This document shows positions 6,938 to 14,782 of a stretch of 17,074 bases of DNA, piece by piece; positions within the stretch are counted from its first letter, which is position 1; every line of letters begins with the position of its first letter. The notes under the pieces are model-generated. The model saw nothing but the letters and a program-made list of their open reading frames with translations. It was not told where the DNA came from and ran no database searches. This DNA comes from UBA8752 sp002172485. Its GTDB lineage: Bacteria; Bacteroidota; Bacteroidia; Flavobacteriales_D; Sanyastnellaceae. Position numbers and translations under genes: made by a program. Location of the stretch: assembly GCA_042089915.1 (NCBI GenBank), contig JBELJZ010000031.1:1-17074 (forward strand), written 5' to 3'.

Positions 6938-8695
6938 TCAGGCTTTGCGGGTCCATCGGCGGCGGCGGAGCGCGGGCATGGTCAGTCCAAGCAGGAGGAC
7001 CAATGCAATGGGGGCGCCTAGGGCGGCGAGGCTCCACTGCGTCTCGGAACCCAGGATGCGCTTCTCGTCCAATGGGCGGTAGGCGATGGATCTCGAACGA
7101 AGGCTGATTTGGGCGTCGTCGTCCAGGAGATAGCTGACGGCGTTGAGCAGCCATTCCTTGTTGTCGTAGATGACGCGCTGGCTCAGCCGGTCGAATCCCA
7201 AGGGCAGTGGGGCGATTCCACCTTCGACCGGTCGGGTATTGTTGCGGATGAAGTCCGCGTCGGCTAAGACAATCATGCTGCCGTCGTCGGTGGATTCTTG
7301 GAAGGCAAAGTCAGGATCGTCCCTCAGTTCCGGGTTGAGCCGCAACGCATAGAAACTGTCGAAGTGTCCCTCCAACAAAACGGCGAGCGGGAAGCCCTCC
7401 GTTTGGTTCTGCTCAAAGTGCTCGGGCGGCAGGTTGACCACGGCACCGGCCACTCTGACCGGCGCATTGTAGACCACGGAGCGCGGGGAACTGCGAACGA
7501 GAACCTCGCTCGTCCGGTCGTCGTTGGCATTGACAAGGTCCAGTGAGCTGACGAAGTCAAAGTGGATCGGGTCGAGGTTGGCACAGATGGGATGCGCGTT
7601 TGGCGTGGACAAGGCCACGGGGGCGAAATACCAGCTGAACATCTGCATGTTCCGGTGATCGCCCATGGGGCCTGCATTCATCATGATGGGCGCGCATTGT
7701 GCGTCCAGTACCATGTTTCGATTCAGCCGGATTCCATGATGGAAGAACCAGTCAAAGAGCCCGATTTCCCGCGTGGTGGCCAAGGTCTGCGTGTTGTTAC
7801 TTAGGCTGTCCCGGTCCGTCTCCAAGGGGTCGATGAGCCACAGCATTCGTCCCTCGTTCATCAAGTATTGATCCAGCAACAACTTGTCGCGGTCGCTGAA
7901 CGTAGAATCCGGGCCTGCCACAATCAAAGCGTCGTACTTGGGTTGACGTTGGGGTCGGCCTTCGACCTGTTCACAAAGGGCATCGACAGATCCGTCGAGG
8001 CGCACATCCACCACGTCCGTGGTTTCGGACAGCGTGTTGGTGAAGTCGGCTGTCTCCACCGGCAGCCAGCAACCGTGGCCTTGCAGAATGCCGACCACAG
8101 GGCGCCGGCTGCGCATGCCTTGCCGGATGGCCTGACCGAGATTGAACTCCACTTGATTGATGGCGTTCTGGACCATGACCTCGTCGGGGTCCATGTTCTC
8201 CGACCGCAGGAATTGAACAGGGTAATCCACGCCGCGTACCGTGACCATGGCGCAAGGCCAGATGTTTTGGAATGCGGTCACCCCCGCCTCGCGGTGGGCG
8301 ATCCGTGTGAAACGCAAGCCTTGCTCGTAGAGGGCCAGTTCGGTGTCGCCAATGGTCTTCTCGTCACCGGATTCGGCCACATCGATGAATTGCCAACGAA
8401 TCTGCCCTCCACTCTTGCGGGCGAACGTCCGAAGCTTGGATTGGATTTCATCAGCCAGTCTGCGGTAGCGCGCTGGGAAGTCGCCTTCGAGATAGCAGCG
8501 AACGAGCACCTCCTCCTCCCCTGCAGCGAGTTCTTCCAGCATGTCCTCCGTCGCTTGGGACAGGCTGTGTCGCTGGTCCTCGGTGACATCGAATCGAATG
8601 GGCCACTGTGCGAGAATGCTAAGGACGGCCACACTGAGCAGCGCTGCGCGCCAGGCTTTTCCATCGTGGCCTTGAATCCGCTCAAGCCAGCTCAT
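6938..8695 (-). CDS. gldG: GldG, gliding-motility-type ABC transporter substrate-binding-like subunit
   Basis: The 585-residue protein has the GldG layout: a transmembrane helix near the N-terminus (about 15-33), a long extracytoplasmic region, and a C-terminal transmembrane helix (about 554-575) before a basic tail RRRRW. Family-like motifs include FDVTEDQRHSLSQATEDML (about 35-53), VGILQGHG, and DALIVAGP...LDQYLMNEGRMLWLIDP in the middle. GldG works with GldF and the ATPase GldA in an ABC transporter required for gliding in Flavobacterium. GldA is not in this window. ATG 8695 is chosen because its ATGA overlaps the gldF stop by 4 nt; longer frames run into gldF. Confidence 0.92.
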   Translation of the reverse strand: MSWLERIQGHDGKAWRAALLSVAVLSILAQWPIRFDVTEDQRHSLSQATEDMLEELAAGEEEVLVRCYLEGDFPARYRRLADEIQSKLRTFARKSGGQIRWQFIDVAESGDEKTIGDTELALYEQGLRFTRIAHREAGVTAFQNIWPCAMVTVRGVDYPVQFLRSENMDPDEVMVQNAINQVEFNLGQAIRQGMRSRRPVVGILQGHGCWLPVETADFTNTLSETTDVVDVRLDGSVDALCEQVEGRPQRQPKYDALIVAGPDSTFSDRDKLLLDQYLMNEGRMLWLIDPLETDRDSLSNNTQTLATTREIGLFDWFFHHGIRLNRNMVLDAQCAPIMMNAGPMGDHRNMQMFSWYFAPVALSTPNAHPICANLDPIHFDFVSSLDLVNANDDRTSEVLVRSSPRSVVYNAPVRVAGAVVNLPPEHFEQNQTEGFPLAVLLEGHFDSFYALRLNPELRDDPDFAFQESTDDGSMIVLADADFIRNNTRPVEGGIAPLPLGFDRLSQRVIYDNKEWLLNAVSYLLDDDAQISLRSRSIAYRPLDEKRILGSETQWSLAALGAPIALVLLLGLTMPALRRRRWTRKA

Positions 8696-9423
8696 GAACG
8701 TCCGGGTTGCAGGTGATGCTGGGCGAGCGCAAGCGCCAGGGTGATGTACGCCGCAAACCAGGCCACATCTCCCAAGACGACCACGCCGGTGCCGATGGAA
8801 CGGAAGTGGGTCTCCATGGCCAACCACAGGACCACATGGTCCGCAGCGCCGAACAGTTCGTAAGAACCCAGGGCGGATGGGCCGTAGTACAGCACGAGGC
8901 AGGCCAAGGCAGAAGACAGGAAGGCGACCACTTGGCTGTCAGTTCGGGAGGAAGCGACCAAGCCGGTGGCCACGAAGGCGGCACCCAGCAGGATCAACCC
9001 GAGGTATCCGGCGAGGACGGCACCGCCATCGATGTTGCCCACGGGGTTGCCCAAAGCATGGACCACTGCATAGCCGGCCAAGGTCGGGAGCAATGCGGCG
9101 ACCACCAGCGTCGTACCAGCGAGGAATTTGGCCCACACGATGCGGTGGGCATCCAATGGGTGGGTCAGCAGCAATTCCAGTGTGCCATTCTTGCGCTCCT
9201 CGGCGATGGACCGCATGGTGATGGCGGGAATCAGGAAGAGGAACACCCAAGGGGTGAACAGAAAGAATGACGTCAATTCTGACACGCCGGCTTCCAGCAA
9301 GTTCCATTGACCGGGAAATACCCAGTGGAACAATCCGCTCACCAGCAGGAATACGGCAAGGACCACGGCCCCGATGACGGAGGACAGAAATGTGCGCAGT
9401 TCTTTTTTATAGAGGGCCAACAT
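8692..9423 (-). CDS. gldF: GldF, gliding-motility-type ABC transporter permease
   Basis: The 243-residue protein is an ABC-2 type permease with about six hydrophobic segments (near residues 12-36, 50-72, 103-125, 135-157, 165-187 and 220-240). It starts MLALYKKELRTFLSSVIG and contains TMRSIAEERKNGTLELLLTHPL (about 69-90), the cytoplasmic loop typical of GldF and related permeases. Length matches the family. It should sit in the inner membrane and pair with the GldA ATPase and GldG. It begins 15 nt after the stop of the preceding ABM-domain gene, the largest gap in the operon, and overlaps gldG by 4 nt. Confidence 0.93.
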   Translation of the reverse strand: MLALYKKELRTFLSSVIGAVVLAVFLLVSGLFHWVFPGQWNLLEAGVSELTSFFLFTPWVFLFLIPAITMRSIAEERKNGTLELLLTHPLDAHRIVWAKFLAGTTLVVAALLPTLAGYAVVHALGNPVGNIDGGAVLAGYLGLILLGAAFVATGLVASSRTDSQVVAFLSSALACLVLYYGPSALGSYELFGAADHVVLWLAMETHFRSIGTGVVVLGDVAWFAAYITLALALAQHHLQPGRS

Positions 9424-9438
9424 GAATCGAGCTCGAAA

Positions 9439-9732
9439 TTAGGTTGCCCAAAGCAGGGAGTGGGTCTTGGCGACCGGTGGTTCTGCAAACAAAGCTTTCG
9501 TGGCAGGCCAGACTTCGCCAAACAAGTCGCTGTGGCGATAGGCATTGAGCGCCTCCTCACCTTCCCAGACGCTGACCGTGCCCATCCGGTGCGGCGCACC
9601 GGGGTCTTGAATCAGTAGCACGGAATGGCAGCCAGGCTGTCCGGCGATGTCGTCCCGATGGCGCTCGAACAAGGCGAGAAAAGCGGAGACCGACTCCGGC
9701 TGGAAGGTCATGTGGACGGTGCGCAGGATCAT
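9439..9732 (-). CDS. Antibiotic-biosynthesis-monooxygenase (ABM) domain protein, putative quinol monooxygenase
   Basis: The 97-residue protein is a single ABM-fold domain. It opens with the strand MILRTVHMTFQPESVSAFLALF, has the GCHSVLLIQD strand (about 34-43), and contains MGTVSVWEGEEALNAYRHSDLF (about 49-70), the usual helix of this family ending in a histidine-bearing segment. Members are small ferredoxin-like dimers, some with quinol or haem oxygenase activity; the substrate cannot be told here. ATG 9732 follows the previous stop by one base (TGA-G-ATG), and a longer frame from 9768 would only overlap that gene. It is the second gene of the operon, between a SAM hydroxide adenosyltransferase and gldF. 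Confidence 0.85.
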   Translation of the reverse strand: MILRTVHMTFQPESVSAFLALFERHRDDIAGQPGCHSVLLIQDPGAPHRMGTVSVWEGEEALNAYRHSDLFGEVWPATKALFAEPPVAKTHSLLWAT

Positions 9733-9733
9733 C

Positions 9734-10579
9734 TCAGAGGAGGCTGCCCACTTGGGCTGCATTGTCAAACTCGATGCGTACGGTGTCGCCCACCTTCAGG
9801 CCAAACAGCTGACTCGCTCCGCCGCCACTGCCGTCTGCACCGTGGTAGATGGCGATCTCCAGCAGGCCCATGTGATTGAACAGGGCCACCCGCTCTCCGC
9901 TTGGAACCTCGGAATAGGCCCGGTGAATCTTGGTGACATTCATCCGTGCTGCACGCAACGGAATGTTGAACGGGCGCTCCTTTCCAACCTCCTTGAAGAG
10001 GCGTTGGTCGATGTTGGTCACGAGGTTGCCGAAGCTGTCGACATGCAGGATCACGCCCTGCAGGTAGTCTGCGCCTTGAAGCGGCCGTTGCCATTCGCTG
10101 TCCATCCAGCCGTTGGATTTGGGGCCAATCACGGCGGGAACCCCACCTTGGACCAGATGGCATGCCACTTGAACGAAGACGTGCCGCTCGGGAAACGTCA
10201 GGATGTCACTCTCGGAGGGAACCGAGATGTCGTGCAGTGCATCGGGCTCGCGATCGGCGATCAAACTGAAAATTCCGTCATCGAGTCCGACGTAGAATTG
10301 GCCACCGAGCTCCATGACTTTGTGCACGTAGTCTTCGGCTGGGTTGGTGTTGACGGCGATGATGTGGACGGTGCCTTTGGGGAAGTGGTCTGCCGTGGTC
10401 CGCAGGGCAAACGCCGCTTGGTTGGTGTCGAATGGCCGGATGCCATGGGTGATGTCGACGATTCTGACGGAAGGGTCGTGTTTTATGATGGCCGCCTTCA
10501 TGGCCGCCGTGTAGAGGCTGTCCGCTCCGTAATCGGAGGTCAGGGTCACAATGCGGGGTCCGGATTCCGAAGTGCTCAT
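9734..10579 (-). CDS. S-adenosyl-L-methionine hydroxide adenosyltransferase (DUF62 family)
   Basis: The 281-residue protein belongs to the SAM hydrolase/fluorinase superfamily, which converts SAM and water to adenosine and methionine. Family motifs are TSDYG (14-18), VDITHGI (41-47), LDDGIFS (99-105), DSFGNLVTNI (181-190), and the C-terminal NHMGLLEIAIYHG and SQLFGLKVGDTVRIEF strands. Length agrees with bacterial members. It heads the eight-gene minus-strand operon and lies back to back with phoH, 78 nt apart; no clear promoter element is seen for it in that gap, only a weak GATTTTTG just before the start codon. Its physiological role in bacteria is not settled. Confidence 0.9.
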   Translation of the reverse strand: MSTSESGPRIVTLTSDYGADSLYTAAMKAAIIKHDPSVRIVDITHGIRPFDTNQAAFALRTTADHFPKGTVHIIAVNTNPAEDYVHKVMELGGQFYVGLDDGIFSLIADREPDALHDISVPSESDILTFPERHVFVQVACHLVQGGVPAVIGPKSNGWMDSEWQRPLQGADYLQGVILHVDSFGNLVTNIDQRLFKEVGKERPFNIPLRAARMNVTKIHRAYSEVPSGERVALFNHMGLLEIAIYHGADGSGGGASQLFGLKVGDTVRIEFDNAAQVGSLL

Positions 10580-10610
10580 CGCCTTTCAAAAATCCGCAAC
10601 ACGGGCGGAG

Positions 10611-10618
10611 TAGCTTTG
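10611..10618 (+). promoter_or_regulatory. Candidate -7 element for the phoH operon (TAGCTTTG)
   Basis: TAGCTTTG is an exact TAnnTTTG match in the 78-nt gap between the divergent operons, 39 nt upstream of the phoH start. A -33 TTG at proper spacing is not obvious. Expected transcript start is near 10625, leaving a leader of about 30 nt. Confidence 0.5.
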
Positions 10619-10657
10619 TACTTCCAATGAAACTTCTCCCCACTCTGCCCCGAATCC

Positions 10658-11728
10658 ATGGCCTCTGAACGCCGTTTCACTTTGCCGGACATGATGCCCC
10701 TCGAATTCTTTGGCGTCGGACACCGAAAGTTTGCCACCCTGAAGTCGCATTTCCCCAAGCTCAAATTGGTGGGGAGGGGCAATGAGGTCAAGGCCATGGG
10801 CGCCAAGGATGACTTGGATGTGTTTGCCGCGAAATGGGAGCTGCTCATGTGGCACATGGAGCGGTATGGCAAGTTGGAGGAGGACGACATGGAGCGCTTG
10901 ATCCGAGAGGATGGAGCAGCCATTCGCAAATCCGCTTCAGACGACGATACCCTGGTGTATGGACCCGGTGGATTGCGTGTCACCGCCAGGACCCCGAACC
11001 AGCGCAAGCTGGTAGAGGCCGTGCGGAAGAACGACATGGTGTTCGCGATTGGACCTGCCGGATCTGGCAAGACGTACACTGCAGTGGCCTTGGCTGTGCA
11101 GGCCCTCAAGGAGAAGCGTGTCCGGCGCATCATCATGACCCGCCCGGCAGTGGAAGCTGGGGAGAACCTCGGTTTTCTACCTGGCGACCTCAAAGAGAAG
11201 CTGGACCCCTACATGCAGCCTTTGTACGATGCCTTGACGGACATGCTGCCCTATGACCGCGTGGCGGATCACTTGGAGAAGGGTGTCATTGAAATCGCCC
11301 CGCTCGCTTTCATGCGCGGTCGGACCCTCGACAAGGCATTCGTGATCTTGGACGAGGCGCAGAATGCCACGGTGGCGCAGATGAAAATGTTTCTCACCCG
11401 AATGGGAAAGTCGGCGACATTCATCGTCACAGGCGACGCCTCCCAGGTGGACCTTCCTCGAAAGCAGGAAAGCGGATTGCGGTTCGCACGCCGTGTACTT
11501 CGGGGTGTCGAAGGGCTTTCCTTTGTCGAACTGACGGGAGCGGACGTGGTGCGCCACGCGCTCGTGAAACGGGTGATCGAAGCTTTCGAAACCGAGGAGT
11601 CCAAAGGCAACGAGGGTGGCATGGGGCCCTCCATCGGTGCGGTTCCCCCCAAGAAGTGGCATCGGGAAGAGACGTCGAACGAGGAGGATGACCACAACGC
11701 TCCCGATATTGCGGCGCCGGAATCATGA
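10658..11728 (+). CDS. phoH: PhoH-family ATPase
   Basis: The 356-residue protein has the PhoH P-loop domain: Walker A GPAGSGKT (132-139), MTRPAVEAGENLGFLPGDL (160-178), which is diagnostic of PhoH, Walker B VILDEAQN (229-236), and VTGDASQVDLP further on. The N-terminal part (about 13-60) resembles the region preceding PhoH domains in the PhoH/YbeZ group. YbeZ-type proteins are linked to RNA metabolism and ribosome maturation with YbeY; that role is inferred, and ybeY is not in the window. The last 35 residues are an acidic, low-complexity tail. It is the first gene of a four-gene plus-strand operon and overlaps purC by 4 nt (ATGA). Confidence 0.93.
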   Translation: MASERRFTLPDMMPLEFFGVGHRKFATLKSHFPKLKLVGRGNEVKAMGAKDDLDVFAAKWELLMWHMERYGKLEEDDMERLIREDGAAIRKSASDDDTLVYGPGGLRVTARTPNQRKLVEAVRKNDMVFAIGPAGSGKTYTAVALAVQALKEKRVRRIIMTRPAVEAGENLGFLPGDLKEKLDPYMQPLYDALTDMLPYDRVADHLEKGVIEIAPLAFMRGRTLDKAFVILDEAQNATVAQMKMFLTRMGKSATFIVTGDASQVDLPRKQESGLRFARRVLRGVEGLSFVELTGADVVRHALVKRVIEAFETEESKGNEGGMGPSIGAVPPKKWHREETSNEEDDHNAPDIAAPES

Positions 11729-12687
11729 ACACGACCGTCCACCCGACTCCCCTGTATGAGCAGCAGCTGCACTTCGAGGGAGAAACCCAGTTCTACCGCG
11801 GCAAGGTCCGCGACGTCCATACCCTTGAGGATGGCCGTTTGTTGATGGTCGCCAGCGACCGCATCTCCGCGTTTGATGTGGTGCTTCCGCGGCCGATTCC
11901 CTTCAAAGGGCAGGTGCTCAATCAACTGGCATCGCACATGTTGCGTGCCGTCTCCGACATCGTGCCCACTTGGTTGGAGGATGCGCCAGACCCCAACGTG
12001 GCCATTGGCCGACGGTGTGAGCCCATTCGACTCGAGATGGTGATCCGCGGTCACCTGACCGGGCATGCATGGCGAACATACCGGGATGGAGGCCGCACCC
12101 TGTGCGGTGTGCCGTTGCCCGAAGGGATGAAAGAGCACGATGCCTTTCCCCAGCCCATCATCACACCAGCCACCAAAGCGGAGGAAGGCCACGATGAGGA
12201 CATCAGTGAGGCGGACATCCTTGCACAGGGCATTGTGCCGGAGCCGCTCTACCGCGAGATGGAGCGGGTCACCCGGGCCTTGTTTGCACGGGGACAGCAG
12301 ATGGCTGCAGAACGCGGATTGATCCTGGTCGACACCAAGTACGAATTTGGATTGCACGAAGGTGAACTCATGCTGATGGATGAGGTACACACGCCCGATA
12401 GCAGCCGCTACTTCCACCTTGAAGGATTTGAGGAACGTCAAGCCGCAGGATCCCCGCAAGCCCAGTTGAGCAAGGAATTTGTTCGGGAGTGGCTGATTGA
12501 AGGTGGCTTCATGGGACAGGAGGGCCAATCGATTCCGGAGATGACGGACGCGTTCGTCCAATCGGTGACCGACCGCTACATCGGATTGTATGAGCAGGTG
12601 ACCGGCCTTGAATTCATCCGTCCGGAGGAAACCGATACGGTGCTTCGGATTCAAGAGAATGTGGAGACGTGGCGCCTAAAACACTGA
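11725..12687 (+). CDS. purC: Phosphoribosylaminoimidazole-succinocarboxamide (SAICAR) synthase
   Basis: The 320-residue protein carries out the ATP-dependent ligation of aspartate to CAIR in purine synthesis. Motifs are YRGKVRDV (24-31), SDRISAFD (44-51), EMVIRGHLTGHAW (104-116), DTKYEFG (203-209) and DEVHTPDSSRY (219-229), the last two being signature SAICAR synthase sequences. Length matches the longer, about 310-residue form found in Bacteroidota and yeast rather than the about 240-residue E. coli form. ATG 11725 overlaps the phoH stop by 4 nt. The end overlaps the next gene by 19 nt. Confidence 0.96.
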   Translation: MNTTVHPTPLYEQQLHFEGETQFYRGKVRDVHTLEDGRLLMVASDRISAFDVVLPRPIPFKGQVLNQLASHMLRAVSDIVPTWLEDAPDPNVAIGRRCEPIRLEMVIRGHLTGHAWRTYRDGGRTLCGVPLPEGMKEHDAFPQPIITPATKAEEGHDEDISEADILAQGIVPEPLYREMERVTRALFARGQQMAAERGLILVDTKYEFGLHEGELMLMDEVHTPDSSRYFHLEGFEERQAAGSPQAQLSKEFVREWLIEGGFMGQEGQSIPEMTDAFVQSVTDRYIGLYEQVTGLEFIRPEETDTVLRIQENVETWRLKH

Positions 12688-13271
12688 AGAACGCGCCGTG
12701 GCGTGAGGATGCCATCCAGACTGTGCGTGCATTGAAGGCCGGAGGTGTGGTACTCTATCCGACGGACACGGTGTGGGGACTGGGATGCCGTGCGGACGAT
12801 GCCGAGGCACTGGACAAGCTGTACAAGATCAAGGAGCGCCCTGGTGGTCAGCCCTCCTTGGTCCTGGTGGATGCAGAAGGGTTGTTGGAGGAGTATGCGA
12901 ATCCAGTACCCGAAATCGCCTGGGACCTGCTTCGTGAGGGAGGCAGTCCGGAGAGTCGGCCCATGACATTGGTCCTTCCTGGTGGACGGGGCGTGGCCCC
13001 TGCCCTGCTCGCTGAAGACGGCAGCCTCGCCATCCGTGTCGTGCACGATCCGTTCCTGCAGTTCATTCTGCGGGGAATTGACGTGCCCCTCGTGAGCACT
13101 TCGGCCAACTTGACCGGCCAACCGACCCCAGGACATTTTTCGGAAATCCCCAAGGCCATCCGGGAAGGAGTCGACCACGTCTGCGTGACGGGCCGGGACC
13201 GCAAGGGAAGTGCTTCATCGAGCATGGTCAAGCTGGATGCGGCTGGACGAATCAACATCTTGCGCCCGTGA
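12669..13271 (+). CDS. YrdC/TsaC-like threonylcarbamoyl-AMP synthase
   Basis: The 200-residue single-domain protein matches the YrdC/Sua5 fold, which forms threonylcarbamoyl-AMP for the t6A modification of ANN-decoding tRNAs. Visible motifs are PTDTVWGLGC (31-40), KIKER (53-57), PMTLVLPG (98-105), and VSTSANLTG (142-150), which line the nucleotide and threonine site. It lacks a C-terminal Sua5 domain, so it is TsaC-sized. The start is GTG 12669, inside the end of purC; no ATG is available before the first conserved strand. It also overlaps cca by 4 nt. It could be a YciO-like paralogue instead, which sequence alone does not settle. Confidence 0.9.
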   Translation: MAPKTLKNAPWREDAIQTVRALKAGGVVLYPTDTVWGLGCRADDAEALDKLYKIKERPGGQPSLVLVDAEGLLEEYANPVPEIAWDLLREGGSPESRPMTLVLPGGRGVAPALLAEDGSLAIRVVHDPFLQFILRGIDVPLVSTSANLTGQPTPGHFSEIPKAIREGVDHVCVTGRDRKGSASSSMVKLDAAGRINILRP

Positions 13272-14782
13272 ATTTCGCCAAGGAACTGCAGCACCCGGTG
13301 TTCAGGGCCGTGGGTGAGGAAGCGGACCGCAAAGGCCAGCAGGCTTTTGCCATCGGAGGGTTTGTTCGGGACTTGCTCCTCAACCGTCCGTGCAAGGACA
13401 TCGACATCGTCGTGGAGGGCAGCGGCATCGAATTGGCCAAGGCCACAGCCAAAGCACTCCAGGCCGGCAAGGTGTCGGTGTTCAAGAATTTTGGGACGGC
13501 CATGTTCAAGTCGGGGGACCTGGAGGTCGAATTCGTCGGGGCCCGAAAGGAGTCTTACCAGCGCGGCAGCCGCAAGCCGATGGTCGAAGACGGCACCATC
13601 GAAGACGATCAGAATCGTCGGGACTTCACCATCAATGCGCTGGCGTTGCGCCTCAATGCGGAGGGCTTTGGCGAATTGGTGGACCCTTTCGGAGGATTGA
13701 AGGACTTGGAGAACCGGACCATCCGAACCCCGCTGGATCCGGATGTGACGTACAGCGACGATCCGCTGCGGATGTTGCGGGCGGTCCGATTCGCTTCCCA
13801 GCTCGGTTTCCGAATCGAAGAGGAGAGCTTGGCTGCCATTTCACGGAACGCCACCCGCTTGGAGATCATCTCGGCCGAGCGCATTCACGTCGAACTCAAT
13901 AAGGTCCTCCTCTCTCGCAAGCCCAGTTTAGGCTTCAAGCTGATGCTGCGTACCCGGTTGCTCCACCAATTCTTCCCCGAAATGGTGGCGCTCAAGGGGG
14001 TTGAGCGGCGCAACGGCATCGGCCACAAAGACAACTTCTACCACACCTTGGAGGTCGTGGACAATGTGGCCGCGGTGAGTGACAAGCTGTGGCTCCGCTG
14101 GGCAGCGCTGTTGCACGACATCGCCAAGCCGCCCACCAAACGGTTTCACCCGGATCACGGTTGGACATTCCATGGACACGAGGACCGCGGTGCTCAGATG
14201 GTCCCCAAGATCTTCAAGCGCCTGAAGCTTCCGCTGGATCACCAGATGAAGTACGTGCAGAAGCTGGTCCTGCTTCACCTTCGTCCCATCGCCCTCACCA
14301 AAGAGGAGGTGACCGACTCGGCGGTCCGGCGTCTGCTGTTCGAAGCCGGTGACGATGTGGACGATTTGATGATGCTCGCCCGGGCCGACATCACGTCTAA
14401 GAATGAGGCGAAGGTGGAGCGCTACCTCCGGAACTACGAGGTGGTGGTGCGAAAGCTGGTGGAGGTCGAGGAAAAGGACCGGGTCCGGAACTTTCAGCCT
14501 CCAGTCAGTGGAGAGGACATCATGTCCCATTTTGGCATTCCCCCCTGCCGTCCCATCGGAGCCATCAAGAATGTGATCAAGGACGCCATTCTCGATGGGC
14601 ACATCGACAACGATCCCGCAGCCGCCCGGGCACTGATGGAGGAATACGGACCGCGCATTCTCGAGGCTTGGAAGGACATTCAAGCGCGCAGAAGGGAGGG
14701 TGAGTTCAACGAAAAAGGGGCCCGAGACACCTTTGACGCTTGGTTGGAGACCTTGGAGATCAGCCCTTCCAGCCGTCCTTGA
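13268..14782 (+). CDS. cca: CCA-adding tRNA nucleotidyltransferase with HD domain
   Basis: The 504-residue protein is a class II nucleotidyltransferase: GGFVRD (30-35), catalytic DID (44-46), RRDFTINAL (117-125), and DDPLRMLRAVRFASQLGF (164-181) for the head and nucleotide-binding neck. An HD phosphohydrolase domain follows, with His259 in FYHTLEVVD and HD at 283-284. This bacterial layout repairs or adds the 3' CCA of tRNAs. The start is GTG 13268, overlapping the preceding stop as GTGA, with the first residues MNFAKELQHPVF typical of the family. The nearby tRNA gene encodes its own CCA, so repair is a likely role there. The end overlaps glnS tail to tail by 23 bp. Confidence 0.95.
   Translation: MNFAKELQHPVFRAVGEEADRKGQQAFAIGGFVRDLLLNRPCKDIDIVVEGSGIELAKATAKALQAGKVSVFKNFGTAMFKSGDLEVEFVGARKESYQRGSRKPMVEDGTIEDDQNRRDFTINALALRLNAEGFGELVDPFGGLKDLENRTIRTPLDPDVTYSDDPLRMLRAVRFASQLGFRIEEESLAAISRNATRLEIISAERIHVELNKVLLSRKPSLGFKLMLRTRLLHQFFPEMVALKGVERRNGIGHKDNFYHTLEVVDNVAAVSDKLWLRWAALLHDIAKPPTKRFHPDHGWTFHGHEDRGAQMVPKIFKRLKLPLDHQMKYVQKLVLLHLRPIALTKEEVTDSAVRRLLFEAGDDVDDLMMLARADITSKNEAKVERYLRNYEVVVRKLVEVEEKDRVRNFQPPVSGEDIMSHFGIPPCRPIGAIKNVIKDAILDGHIDNDPAAARALMEEYGPRILEAWKDIQARRREGEFNEKGARDTFDAWLETLEISPSSRP

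Noticed and set aside
6938..8827. Longer gldG frame starting at 8827
   Set aside because: The added 44 residues lie within gldF and are His/Arg-rich shadow sequence. ATG 8695 with the ATGA overlap and an adjacent transmembrane helix is the better start.
10580..10657. Promoter for the minus-strand eight-gene operon
   Set aside because: Only a GATTTTTG close to the start codon was seen, with one mismatch and no upstream TTG at suitable spacing. A promoter must exist nearby, but I cannot place it.
11269..12654. Open frame of 461 codons on the minus strand opposite phoH and purC
   Set aside because: Both genes on the plus strand have complete signature motifs and coupled starts. The antisense translation looks like shadow sequence.
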